Assembly (NCBI GenBank): GCA_002505935.1
Contig: DAWL01000004.1
Span: 1,005-21,865 of the forward strand
Reading direction: 5' to 3'
Source of the DNA: Euryarchaeota archaeon UBA226
Lineage (GTDB): Archaea > Thermoplasmatota > Poseidoniia > Poseidoniales > Poseidoniaceae
Length of the DNA stretch: 20,861 nt
A model generated the notes under the pieces. The model did not search any database and had not been told where the DNA came from. It was given only the letters and a program-made list of their open reading frames with translations. Shown here piece after piece: positions 6,763-15,039 of this stretch (within the stretch, counting starts at the first letter, position 1; each line of letters begins with the position of its first letter). Position numbers and translations under genes: made by a program.

Positions 6763-9700
6763 ATGTCGAGCCTTCGTCATGCACCTAGAGAGACTGGCCG
6801 AGCCATCATTTCCTCGGTCATCATGTTGTTCATGTTAAGCAGTTTGTTGCCAATGATTTCTTCTCCTGCTGTCGAAGAGGAGGTCTCGGAATTTGATGTA
6901 TTGCAGGCTTTTGATGCCTCAGCCAGAAGTAGTGGTTGGGTTGAGATGTCTGGTGGTTCAGCAAATGGAAACATCAGGTCTGTAGAAGTGGTTGCTTCAA
7001 CTGGAGACGTCATCGCAGCAGGTCTGATGGATGGAGGTTCAGCGACGATTTCATGGGGTGGCGTTTCAGCCACTTCAGGAGAAACAGTAACTCCTTGGAT
7101 TGCTAAGTCAGATAGTGCTGGTAATGTAGCTTGGGTCAAGGTTGCAACAGTTTCGGGAGCAACTTCTCCGGCTATCAATCTTGGAGATATTGCAGTTTCC
7201 AACAATGGAGATGTGTTCGTCACAGGTTCGTTCAGAGAGACTGCTATTTTCGGTTCGCATACGCTAACCTCTCAAGGATTGTATGATTGTTTCATTGCTA
7301 AAATATCCAGTTCAGGACAATGGCAATGGGCTAATTCATTGAAAGGAAATGCTGATGCCCAAACAGGTGCGACTACAACTCTAGATGTGGTTTGGGGAAC
7401 TGGACTGACTGTGGACCCGTCTGGTAATGCGGTAGTTGGTGGATTCTATCTTGGAAATACTCAGGTTGGATCCAATGCGGGAACTTCAATCAGTGATTCG
7501 GATATCTTCGTTGCCAAGTTCAATTCAGCAGGAAGTTCTACAACTTGGATTGCAGATGCAACAGGTCCGGAGCACAACGAAGTTCAAGCAATGGCATCTG
7601 ACAATTCAGGAAATATCTGGCTATCTACATCATTTGAGTCTTCGATGATGTTTGGTTCATATTCAGTCACTGCAAATGGCGGAGGTCATCCAGTCATCGC
7701 CAAGTTGAACGGCCAAGGAAATTGGCAAGATGCGCAACATGGCACTACTACCTCTGACACATTCGCTGGCTCATTGGATGTCGACTCATCCGGTGATCCT
7801 GTTCTTGGTGGAATCTACAGCGGCTCCCTCACTTTCGGTAGTCAAACCGTCAATGCTCTGGGACAAGACGATGGTTTCGTTGCCAAGTATTCCTCGGGTT
7901 CTTGGGCATGGGTTACCTCTGTGGGCACCACAACCTACGATTTCGTTTCCGATATCGCCATAGACCCGACTAGTGGCAACGCAGTAGTCGCAATGTCAAG
8001 CGCTGGTTCGATGACTCTTGCCGGCACCTCTTTCTCTTCTCAAGGAGAAAATGACAGTATCGTTGCCTCTATCAATCCAAATGGGGCTTGGGAGAGAATG
8101 CTCAGTGCTCATGGAAGTCAGGACAACTGGTTGGGCGGTGTTGCGGTTGACCATCATGGAAATGTTGCACTTGGTGGAACTACTAGTGGCACTATTGATT
8201 TCAGTTCAACTAACTCGGGAACTGCATCCCCAGCCAATTCTTTTGGTCCATTCATGTGGGTAATTACTGGCTTTGGAAGTACTGATACTGATGGTGACGG
8301 GGTCTTCGATGAGAATGATAACTGTCCAGATGACCATAATAGTGGGCAGGAAGACCACGATTCAGATCAGCAAGGAGATGCCTGTGACATTGATGATGAC
8401 AATGATGGCATCCTCGATAATAATGGTGAAAGATCAGATGCTTGCCCCCTAGGTGAGTTGGGATGGACTTCAACTAGTATTCAGTCAGATCCAGAGAATA
8501 GTACTGATTGGGATCTCGATGGATGTAAGGATGATACATCTGAAGATATGGATATCGATAATGACCAGCGAGAGAATGCTAATGACAATTGCATGAGAAC
8601 CGACTGGAACCGTGGCCTGAGTCCTATCCCAACTTGGGTATCTGAACCTAGCAGCGATCAGGATCTTGATGGCTGCAGAGATGCCGATGAGGATACTGAT
8701 GATGACAATGATGGAATCGAGGACGGGAACGACAACTGTCCTGATGAGACTGGAACTTCAAGCAAGGGAACCATGATCGGTTGTCCAGACAGTGATGGCG
8801 ATGGTTGGGCAGATAGCCTCGATGACTGTCCTGACACAGCGGGAACTTCAGAGAATGGAAGTCTGGTTGGTTGTGTTGACAGCGACGGCGATGGTTGGGC
8901 GGATAGTATCGATGCCTTACCTGAGGAGCCAACACAGTGGCTTGATTCAGATGAAGATGGATATGGAGACAATATCAATGGCCACAAGGCGGATGATTGT
9001 CCGCAGGTCTCAGGCGGATCATTTGAGGATAGACAGGGATGCAAGGATAGCGATAATGACGGTTGGTCAGATGCAGATTTCTCATGGTCCATCGACTTTG
9101 GAGCAGATGCATTACCAAGCGACCCCACTCAGTGGACCGATTTTGATGGTGATGGTTTTGGAGATAATTATGGAAATCACTCTTGGAGTAGCACACGTGC
9201 AGATGGATGGCCAGGGGAATATGTTCTCTTGGCATTGAATCAAGATGCTTGCCCTCTACAGTATGGTGCTTCAAACAAGGGAGAAATCTACGGTTGTGCA
9301 GACCGAGATGCAGATGGCTGGGCAGATTTCATTGACGCATTCCCAGATGATGCCTCTGAGCATCTAGATAGTGATAAGGATGGATTTGCTGATGGTAAAG
9401 ATGACTGCCCAAGCACAAATGGTGCTTCAACTGTCGATAGGAAAGGATGTGCAGACCTAGATGGGGATGGATTCTCCGATCCTGATGCACTTTGGACTAT
9501 AGGAAATGGCGCTGATGCTTTCAGAGAAGAGCCCACTCAATGGAGTGATTCTGATGGAGATGGCTATGGAGATAATTCTGAAGGAATTCAACCCGATGCT
9601 TGCCCTAACACCTTTGGGACTTCGTCAAAAGAAGGCAACCTTGGCTGCCCGCCTTCAAGCAATGATGATTCCAAGAACGGACAATCGCTGAATGAGGATG

Positions 9701-10092
9701 CTAGTAGTGGATTGGCAGGACTTGGCGATGGAGATCCGGTGACTTGGGGATTGTTGGTTGGAGGAATTGTTGCAGTCATAATCCTCGTCGTATTATTGGT
9801 TAGAGGTGGAGAAGAAGATGAATATGAGGATGAAGATACGCTCTATCATCAGCAATATGCAGCAGCCATGACTCAACAGGATACACAGCAGCAATATGCT
9901 CAGCAGCAATATGCCCAGCAATATCAACAACAGTATCAGCAACCTGCAGCAGTTCAAGCAACAGGAGTGCCTGATCCTTCGATAGTCGGTCAGATGAGAA
10001 CTGATGGCAATGAGTGGATAGAGTATCCAAATGCTTCGGGAATCTGGTATTCAAGAGATCCAGCAACTCGTTCGTGGGTTCGCAGAATCTAA
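6763..10092 (+). CDS. Large surface protein: beta-propeller, thrombospondin type 3 repeats, membrane anchor
   Basis: A 1109-residue exported protein. Residues 1-36 form a signal peptide (Arg-containing start, then a hydrophobic stretch ending near SSPAV). Residues ~70-505 contain seven repeats of about 60 residues with the pattern 'D..GN.vvgG...G...fG......g..D.fvAK....G.W.W', so a complete seven-bladed propeller of the SBBP type is likely. Residues ~508-965 are calcium-binding thrombospondin type 3 repeats (DxDxDGxxD) with paired cysteines. A membrane helix spans ~995-1015, then an acidic and Gln/Tyr-rich tail. The last 30 residues (NEWIEYPNASGIWYSRDPAT) resemble small Trp-containing domains (WW- or DUF2510-like). 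The predicted topology is outside for the bulk and cytoplasm for the tail. The role is unknown; adhesion or polymer binding is plausible. It converges on the next gene with a 4-base tail overlap. Confidence 0.93.
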   Translation: MSSLRHAPRETGRAIISSVIMLFMLSSLLPMISSPAVEEEVSEFDVLQAFDASARSSGWVEMSGGSANGNIRSVEVVASTGDVIAAGLMDGGSATISWGGVSATSGETVTPWIAKSDSAGNVAWVKVATVSGATSPAINLGDIAVSNNGDVFVTGSFRETAIFGSHTLTSQGLYDCFIAKISSSGQWQWANSLKGNADAQTGATTTLDVVWGTGLTVDPSGNAVVGGFYLGNTQVGSNAGTSISDSDIFVAKFNSAGSSTTWIADATGPEHNEVQAMASDNSGNIWLSTSFESSMMFGSYSVTANGGGHPVIAKLNGQGNWQDAQHGTTTSDTFAGSLDVDSSGDPVLGGIYSGSLTFGSQTVNALGQDDGFVAKYSSGSWAWVTSVGTTTYDFVSDIAIDPTSGNAVVAMSSAGSMTLAGTSFSSQGENDSIVASINPNGAWERMLSAHGSQDNWLGGVAVDHHGNVALGGTTSGTIDFSSTNSGTASPANSFGPFMWVITGFGSTDTDGDGVFDENDNCPDDHNSGQEDHDSDQQGDACDIDDDNDGILDNNGERSDACPLGELGWTSTSIQSDPENSTDWDLDGCKDDTSEDMDIDNDQRENANDNCMRTDWNRGLSPIPTWVSEPSSDQDLDGCRDADEDTDDDNDGIEDGNDNCPDETGTSSKGTMIGCPDSDGDGWADSLDDCPDTAGTSENGSLVGCVDSDGDGWADSIDALPEEPTQWLDSDEDGYGDNINGHKADDCPQVSGGSFEDRQGCKDSDNDGWSDADFSWSIDFGADALPSDPTQWTDFDGDGFGDNYGNHSWSSTRADGWPGEYVLLALNQDACPLQYGASNKGEIYGCADRDADGWADFIDAFPDDASEHLDSDKDGFADGKDDCPSTNGASTVDRKGCADLDGDGFSDPDALWTIGNGADAFREEPTQWSDSDGDGYGDNSEGIQPDACPNTFGTSSKEGNLGCPPSSNDDSKNGQSLNEDASSGLAGLGDGDPVTWGLLVGGIVAVIILVVLLVRGGEEDEYEDEDTLYHQQYAAAMTQQDTQQQYAQQQYAQQYQQQYQQPAAVQATGVPDPSIVGQMRTDGNEWIEYPNASGIWYSRDPATRSWVRRI
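8281..9655 (+). repeat. Thrombospondin type 3 (calcium-binding) repeat region
   Basis: Coding repeats alternate two modules. One is DSDGDGWADSxDDCPDTxGTS followed by a GC pair. The other ends in PTQWxDxDxDGxGDN, with PTQW occurring three times (near 8928, 9127 and 9532). Asp-rich loops fit calcium binding, and paired cysteines fit disulphides. The biased composition creates many spurious reading frames on the other strand. Confidence 0.85.
9885..9943 (+). repeat. Short CAG/CAA-rich repeat encoding Gln-Tyr tract
   Basis: Near-tandem units of cagcaatatgc and related sequences encode QQYAQ-type repeats in the cytoplasmic tail of the surface protein. Mixed CAG/CAA usage suggests selection on the protein rather than recent slippage. 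Unit number may vary between strains. Confidence 0.7.
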
Positions 10093-10322
10093 TCCAAGGG
10101 GTGGCCTATCCCCTCTTCTCCAAGTGTCCATTTTAGGCACTTGACGACACCTTCCAAGGCCTTTGCGTTGCGCGCCGCCTCCATCATTCCTTCTTTGTCC
10201 CCATCTTCTCGACACTGTTCGAACCAATCTTTCCACTTTTTCTTTCGCGCGATGGCTGCTTCGAGCATCTCTTCGATCTCTTCCCAAGTCCTATCGTAGT
10301 GGCGAACGGGTTTGTCGCTCAT
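10089..10322 (-). CDS. Small helical protein, 77 residues, function unknown
   Basis: I do not recognise a family. The protein is charged and predicted almost wholly helical (WEEIEEMLEAAIARKKKWKD, then MMEAARNAKALEGVVKCLKW), with no signal or membrane segment. Regular amphipathic spacing argues that this frame is the real one; the competing minus-strand frame at 10051-10287 is Arg-rich and looks like a shadow. It is the last gene of the minus-strand block, 53 bases after the sugar-nucleotide pyrophosphorylase. Its stop codon overlaps the end of the convergent surface-protein gene by four bases. Confidence 0.65.
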   Translation of the reverse strand: MSDKPVRHYDRTWEEIEEMLEAAIARKKKWKDWFEQCREDGDKEGMMEAARNAKALEGVVKCLKWTLGEEGIGHPLD

Positions 10323-10375
10323 GATATCACGGTTATGTGCAGATTCTTTACATTCTTGAGTTTGATGCCGAATTG

Positions 10376-11431
10376 TTACTGATTTGCATTATCTGGTAAG
10401 CGTCTATTTGTCCACCGACTATTGGTTGGGACGACCATGTCATCACCAATAATACAGCTATCAAGTACAGAACCGGCCTCAACTATACTGTTTCTACCGA
10501 TGATGCAGTTTCTGAGAGTAACTTCTCCCCTAACTACTGCTTTAGACATCAACAATGAACCACTAACAACAGAATTCTCTGCGACCATACAGCCGTCCAG
10601 CAATACAGATTTTTCACAGACACCTTCAACCTTGGAGTTCGGACTAAGGTATCCCTCATTAGAACCTTCAGGAATCTGACTCCACAATTGATCTCTACCC
10701 CTTAGAACAATCTCTTGTGCAGCCAATAGATCAGATGGTCTACCAATGTCAAACCACAAGCCTGAGATGGTGATTCCACGTAGTGGCATTCCTAGTTCAA
10801 GCATCTGAGGGAATACTTGTTTGCTCCAATCAAACTTCTCACCCTTTGGAATCAATTCGAGTACCTCAGGTTCTAAGATATACAATCCTGCATTGATGAC
10901 ATTGCTGAAGGCCTCTTCAGGTTTCGGCTTTTCTTGGAATTTAGCAATCCAACCGGTCTCCAAATCAGAGTCTATTTCCCCATTCTTCTCATTGGATAGT
11001 CCGACTACTCCATATTCGCTTGGGTCATCTACTTGCCACAGAGCCATGCTAGCCATTGCACCACTATTCTTGTGCTCCTCTAGCAATGCTGCAATATCGA
11101 ATGATGCGAGGGTATCTCCTGAACCAACGACGAATGTTTCCTTCAATTCATCCTCAAGTAACTTCACTGAACCTGCGGTTCCCATTGCAGTCTTTTCCTC
11201 GTTAACCCAAGCAGCAAGTTGGTTATGATTCCATGATTCGACAAGTTGGGCTAGAGATTCCCCTCTGTATCCAGTGGTTACTATGACTTCGCTGATTCCT
11301 GCTGCAACCATGGCGTCCTTGACAAATTCGATTACTGGGATGCCCAATACCTCAATCATTGGTTTAGGACGGTTCAGAGTCAATGGGCGCAATCTAGTGC
11401 CCATGCCGCCCGCCATGATGACGCCTTTCAG
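10376..11431 (-). CDS. Sugar-phosphate nucleotidyltransferase (NDP-sugar pyrophosphorylase) with left-handed beta-helix; probable CTG start
   Basis: It would couple a sugar 1-phosphate to an NTP to make an NDP-sugar for glycan or glycoprotein synthesis in the cytoplasm. With the start used here, the signature GVIMAGGMGTRLRPLT occupies residues 3-18, followed by RPKPM. Metal-binding aspartates are likely D106 (GSGDTL) and D228 (WFDIG). Residues ~265-335 are hexapeptide left-handed beta-helix repeats (NSVVSGSLLMSKAVV, CIIGRNSIVEAGSVL), as in mannose- or glucose-1-phosphate enzymes. No ATG, GTG or TTG lies just before the first strand. A CTG at 11431 sits 4 bases after GAGGTGG, which argues for CTG initiation. 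An ATG at 11416 would cut into the first strand, and one near 11521 would add 30 residues inside the upstream gene. Sugar specificity cannot be read. Confidence 0.9.
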   Translation of the reverse strand: MKGVIMAGGMGTRLRPLTLNRPKPMIEVLGIPVIEFVKDAMVAAGISEVIVTTGYRGESLAQLVESWNHNQLAAWVNEEKTAMGTAGSVKLLEDELKETFVVGSGDTLASFDIAALLEEHKNSGAMASMALWQVDDPSEYGVVGLSNEKNGEIDSDLETGWIAKFQEKPKPEEAFSNVINAGLYILEPEVLELIPKGEKFDWSKQVFPQMLELGMPLRGITISGLWFDIGRPSDLLAAQEIVLRGRDQLWSQIPEGSNEGYLSPNSKVEGVCEKSVLLDGCMVAENSVVSGSLLMSKAVVRGEVTLRNCIIGRNSIVEAGSVLDSCIIGDDMVVPTNSRWTNRRLPDNANQ

Positions 11432-11435
11432 AAGA

Positions 11436-11442
11436 CCACCTC
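11436..11442 (-). promoter_or_regulatory. Shine-Dalgarno site deciding a CTG start
   Basis: On the minus strand GAGGTGG begins with the last G of the upstream gene's TAG stop and is separated by TCTT from CTG at 11431-11429. It is the only strong ribosome-binding site close to the first conserved residue of the nucleotidyltransferase, so it supports the non-canonical start. Confidence 0.6.
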
Positions 11443-12449
11443 TACTTCTTTCTCCAAGGAGTGACTCTCTTGCGTTTCTGTTTTGGCTTTCTCTTGGATC
11501 TCTGGGCTTCTTCAGGCCCATCAGATTCCATTGTGCCGCCCATTGATAGGTTGCCTTGTTCCAATAATGACTTGACCAGTTCATCAGCGACCTCATCGCT
11601 CTCTGCAGCTGTTTGCATTTCGGCTACAACCGAAGCATTGTGGTCATCGATCCAAGATTTCCGCTCATCGCGTTCAGCCTTGATCAATCCCTTCACCTCG
11701 GTTACCTGCTTCATCAACTCCACCGTCTTGGCGTGAATTTCATTCGCCTTTTCCTTCTCGGCTAGGAAGGCTTCGTGATATCTGTCGCCTTCTGCCTTGA
11801 GAAAATCTCTGTGAGAGAACATCTCATCGAGATCTTTGCTTTCTTCATCGGCCTTTGCCACCCATTCGAGCATTAGTTTGTGAGCATCGTCAGCCTCTTG
11901 CTTCATGCGCGCAATGGTTCCTTCGATATCGTCAAGGTCCACTTTAATCAATTCTTGAGTCTTCAATTGCGGTTCTAGTTCAATCAATCTCTTACGCATC
12001 TCTTTGACCTGCTTGACAAGAGCTTTCTCTTTGTCCAGTCCGATAGTGCCAGATGTTTCTAGGCGTTCTTCGATAGCCTTGACTTCAGCGTTCAATTTGT
12101 TGTACTCAGCCCCTACTGAGCGACCTTTTCGCTCTGAATCTCGTGAGGTTCTTTGGCGACCAAACAATTCTTTCATCTGTGATTGAATAGAATTCCTTCG
12201 CTCCTTATGATTCTTAATCTCATTTCTAATCTCTCTGATTTCTTCGAGTTTAGTATCGAGTTTCTGTCGGTGTTCCTTGTATTGAGACTGAACTGAATTT
12301 CGCTGCTCTGCATTACGGTCAGCAGCATCATGGAATTGTCCTCTTGTCGCTCTTAGTTTGGACAGGCGCTTTTCCATGGCTTGCAACTTGTCGCGTAGGT
12401 CACCGGTCTCTTCGACGGCTTGATCTTGACCTGAATCCGCCTCGGACAT
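11442..12449 (-). CDS. Coiled-coil protein, COG1340-like
   Basis: A 335-residue protein that is nearly all charged alpha-helix, with heptad-like runs over residues ~15-270 (LRDKLQAMEKRLSKLRATRG; LDTKLEEIREIRNEIKNHKE). It has no signal, membrane or catalytic motif. The segment LDKEKALVKQVKEMRKRL followed by a helix with AHKLMLEWVAKAD resembles the archaeal coiled-coil family COG1340 (family call from memory). Near the end is a short helix motif DELVKSLLEQGNLS followed by a strongly basic tail (RSKRKPKQKRKR), suggesting nucleic-acid or ribosome binding. The same layout recurs in the two coiled-coil proteins at 17726-20541. It lies 58 bases after the upstream membrane-protein gene and 10 bases before the nucleotidyltransferase, so it is probably in one operon with them. 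Confidence 0.88.
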   Translation of the reverse strand: MSEADSGQDQAVEETGDLRDKLQAMEKRLSKLRATRGQFHDAADRNAEQRNSVQSQYKEHRQKLDTKLEEIREIRNEIKNHKERRNSIQSQMKELFGRQRTSRDSERKGRSVGAEYNKLNAEVKAIEERLETSGTIGLDKEKALVKQVKEMRKRLIELEPQLKTQELIKVDLDDIEGTIARMKQEADDAHKLMLEWVAKADEESKDLDEMFSHRDFLKAEGDRYHEAFLAEKEKANEIHAKTVELMKQVTEVKGLIKAERDERKSWIDDHNASVVAEMQTAAESDEVADELVKSLLEQGNLSMGGTMESDGPEEAQRSKRKPKQKRKRVTPWRKK

Positions 12450-12507
12450 GGGTCGTGGGATGGCTTGGACCGTTTCAATACTGTTCCTTCACATCCTGAA
12501 TGCATAT

Positions 12508-14301
12508 TCACAAGGAAAGCATAGAAAATAAGGGCAAGGATACTGCACTCAGAATGGCTAGAGATCCTGCTGCCAATGTGATGAGTCCACTTAATTTAGT
12601 CAATTTCTGATTCCACTCACTTTTCACTCTGAGATTGACCACCTTGCCTAGAATAAGATCACCATCTTCGTCTTCAAGACTGACAGAAACGGTTGCTTCT
12701 CCGAGGCGAATGGGTAGGAGAGTTTGCCAATTCAACTTACCGAGATTGAGTAGATTGGCTATTGCTGCCAATACGTCATCATCTCCTTCACTGCTCAATG
12801 CTAATTCAGCAGGCAAGGCGGAAATCATGCTGGCTGCAGGTGGTAGACTGAGGTTCATGTGGATTACTTCAGGACGGAAATCAGGAGATTCGATACGAAG
12901 CACTACATTGCGTTCTTCATTACTATTGTTAACCAAAAGGCAGAACAGGCTGGCATGTTGGTAGACCACATTTTCCATATCTACGTCGAAAATCAATTCC
13001 TTGTCCTTGAACCCACTGACGTCGACTCTCAATGAGTGCTCTAAGCGGTCAAGAATGCGGAAGAACGAGGGGCATTTTTCCTTACACCTATTGACCAGTT
13101 TTTCCCATACTTCGTCGTTAAAGAATGGGTGATTGAGAATACCATCGATTTCATCCTCTTCAATTATCTCAGCTACTTCTCGGAATCTTTCTTCATTTGA
13201 TAACGAACCTTTGCGGTGTAGATGTAGGATGTAAAACAGCCTTTCTCTACCAACGACGGGGTCGAATCCGGGCAATAAGGCGGCACGGAATTTTTGCATG
13301 AAGTCCTCAAATCGCATTCTCAGAAATGGGTCCATATGAGTCAGCATCAAATCTGAGAATACTTGGCCCAATAAAGCAGGATGAACAGGTGGTTCGTATA
13401 CAGATAAGATTCCACCTGGCTCATAGGTGCTGTACAGATTGTCCGAACTAACGAGATGTAAACCTAGTCCTAAGAACGTCGCACCTAGGCCAAGTAACAT
13501 TATACTAACTCCGAAATCTGTAGAGAGGTCATTAAACAGTCCTAGGAGGAAAAATAGGAAGGCAGCAGTGCACAACATTAGGGTGGTTGTTCGTTGCTTC
13601 AAACTTCCCGAAGTTGATTCTTTGAAGGCCGGATATCCGTGCATGCTTGAGAATGGCCTTCCCATCTTCTGGAATCTATCCACTTCATTGGCCATGATGG
13701 TTTGAGTTACCCACAAGCGCTGTCGAGTAATGAAAGATGCCAACATCCAGGCACCAGAAACCACTACAGCGGAAAGAACCATGGTGAAACCGAATTCTAT
13801 GCCCAAGACATCTTCAACACTATTCCCCCACCATTCTGGGGATTTGTCCCACCAATTCCATGCCATTATCTCAAGTAGGATAATTATGGCAGGTAGCAGT
13901 ATCAACAGTTGGACTCCACTGGTTAAGAATGGTCGATCTATACGCATCAATCCCTTTTCCAGTCTTTGCATCTTCGCATGCTTTTCTTTTTCTGATTCAC
14001 TCCAAACGTCTTCATTGAGTTCGTTTGTGCTCATCAGGATTTGGCGATCGATTTCCCTTTGCGCCTCTGCTCTTTCTTCCTCCTCTGCAGAAAGTTGCCC
14101 CATCGATTGAATGCTGCTAGAAATTTTTTCGACGATGCTTTGTCGCTGACCATCATTGGATTCCTCGTCCACATCTTCCTCTTCTTTTTCCTCAGGAATA
14201 TCCTTGGCCTTGGATAGAATATCTCCTACCAAGTCTTCTTCTTCGCCATTCTCAGAATCGTCCGCCTCGTCATCGGGCTTCTCATCTTGGTCGGCTCGCA
14301 T
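12508..14301 (-). CDS. Multi-pass membrane protein of unknown function, 597 residues
   Basis: I recognise no family. The first ~115 residues are soluble, extremely acidic and disordered-looking (EDLVGDILSKAKDIPEEKEE), with no signal peptide. Four probable membrane helices follow at about 127-147, 170-191, 239-256 and 264-284. A soluble domain of ~270 residues (ERLFYILHLHRKGSLSNEER; DEIDGILNHPFFNDEVWEKL) comes next. Near 465-560 is a beta-rich, Ig-like segment, and a fifth hydrophobic helix ends the protein (~570-592). With the acidic N-terminus inside, the large central domain would be cytoplasmic and the extreme C-terminus outside. The gene is 33 bases after the DtxR-type regulator and 58 bases before the coiled-coil gene, so it could be in the regulator's operon. 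Confidence 0.88.
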   Translation of the reverse strand: MRADQDEKPDDEADDSENGEEEDLVGDILSKAKDIPEEKEEEDVDEESNDGQRQSIVEKISSSIQSMGQLSAEEEERAEAQREIDRQILMSTNELNEDVWSESEKEKHAKMQRLEKGLMRIDRPFLTSGVQLLILLPAIIILLEIMAWNWWDKSPEWWGNSVEDVLGIEFGFTMVLSAVVVSGAWMLASFITRQRLWVTQTIMANEVDRFQKMGRPFSSMHGYPAFKESTSGSLKQRTTTLMLCTAAFLFFLLGLFNDLSTDFGVSIMLLGLGATFLGLGLHLVSSDNLYSTYEPGGILSVYEPPVHPALLGQVFSDLMLTHMDPFLRMRFEDFMQKFRAALLPGFDPVVGRERLFYILHLHRKGSLSNEERFREVAEIIEEDEIDGILNHPFFNDEVWEKLVNRCKEKCPSFFRILDRLEHSLRVDVSGFKDKELIFDVDMENVVYQHASLFCLLVNNSNEERNVVLRIESPDFRPEVIHMNLSLPPAASMISALPAELALSSEGDDDVLAAIANLLNLGKLNWQTLLPIRLGEATVSVSLEDEDGDLILGKVVNLRVKSEWNQKLTKLSGLITLAAGSLAILSAVSLPLFSMLSL

Positions 14302-14334
14302 GGTATCACATCGGGTTCAGGTTGAAGATGATTC

Positions 14335-14994
14335 TCAATGTCTCATGGAAATCAATAGTCGATTCAGCAATGATTCATCAACTTCGAAAGCCTCAGAATC
14401 AATGATTAAACCAGTACTGGTTCTACTTATCCTCTTACCAGTTTCAATACCTAGTTCAGCAAGTGTCATTCTTTCTTCAGGAGTCATGCTGATGGAGACT
14501 AATACTCCTTCTTCACCTTCATCAAGTGAAGTTGCAATTTTTAGAGAGTTTTTCAAATCTATATCCACATTCAATTCAGATGAACGCGGGATTTCTTTTC
14601 CGGAGGGGTCTTTCGTTGGTCTTCCTAAAAGGTGATCTAGACTTTCTTCCAACTCATCTGTTAGAGCGTGTTCAAGCATGCAGGCCGCTTCGTGAGCGTC
14701 TCCAGTGAATCCAAGTACATCGATTAGTAGGCATTCGGCTAGACGATGCCTTTTCTTCATTCTCCCTCCGGCAACCAATCCAATTTCGGTGAGTTTCAAT
14801 CCCTTATATGGGAAGTATTCTACCATTCCTTTTACTGCTAGCCTTTGAATCATCTCGGTAGCACTAGCAGGTGAAACATCCAATGCATTGGCAACCTGAC
14901 CCGTCTTTATCATGGCCTCTGGGTCATTCTCCCAGAACTCATACAATGTCTCCATGTATTCATCCTCAAATTCCTGAAAATGACCTTTGCCCAT
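14335..14994 (-). CDS. DtxR/MntR-family metal-dependent transcriptional regulator
   Basis: A 219-residue repressor with three family domains: a winged helix (residues ~8-75, DVSPASATEMIQRLAVKGMV as the recognition region), a metal-binding dimerisation domain (~76-125), and a C-terminal FeoA/SH3-like domain (~140-219). Candidate metal ligands are H83, E87, H101, C105, E108 and H109. They align with DtxR H79, E83, H98, C102, E105 and H106. The Cys is typical of iron-responsive DtxR/IdeR rather than MntR, which has Glu there. The position of DtxR Met10 appears to be Glu11, more like MntR Asp8, so the metal is uncertain between iron and manganese. It starts 45 bases after the surface-protein gene, so it may have its own promoter or be cotranscribed. 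No transporter gene for such a metal lies in the window. Confidence 0.92.
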   Translation of the reverse strand: MGKGHFQEFEDEYMETLYEFWENDPEAMIKTGQVANALDVSPASATEMIQRLAVKGMVEYFPYKGLKLTEIGLVAGGRMKKRHRLAECLLIDVLGFTGDAHEAACMLEHALTDELEESLDHLLGRPTKDPSGKEIPRSSELNVDIDLKNSLKIATSLDEGEEGVLVSISMTPEERMTLAELGIETGKRISRTSTGLIIDSEAFEVDESLLNRLLISMRH

Positions 14995-15039
14995 GCCTTT
15001 GGCAGGGGATTACTATTCATGAAATGAACCCATGAGGAT

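Noticed and set aside
8264..9536. Several open frames of 69-156 codons on both strands inside the surface-protein gene
   Set aside because: They are produced by the biased GAT/GGA-rich calcium-repeat codons. Their products are Ser/His/Pro-rich with no family features, and the + strand frame is clearly the real one.
10051..10287. Alternative minus-strand frame of 78 codons overlapping the small helical protein
   Set aside because: The product is Arg/Gly-rich without structure-like periodicity and overlaps the surface-protein gene by 42 bases; the 10089-10322 frame has coherent amphipathic helices.
10821..11228. Plus-strand frame of 135 codons opposite the nucleotidyltransferase
   Set aside because: It is antisense to a well-conserved enzyme and has shadow-like Ser/Pro-rich composition.
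15016..15023. TTCATGAA palindrome upstream of the DtxR-type gene as an operator
   Set aside because: Only eight bases with no extended symmetry, and unlike known DtxR boxes; such palindromes occur often by chance.
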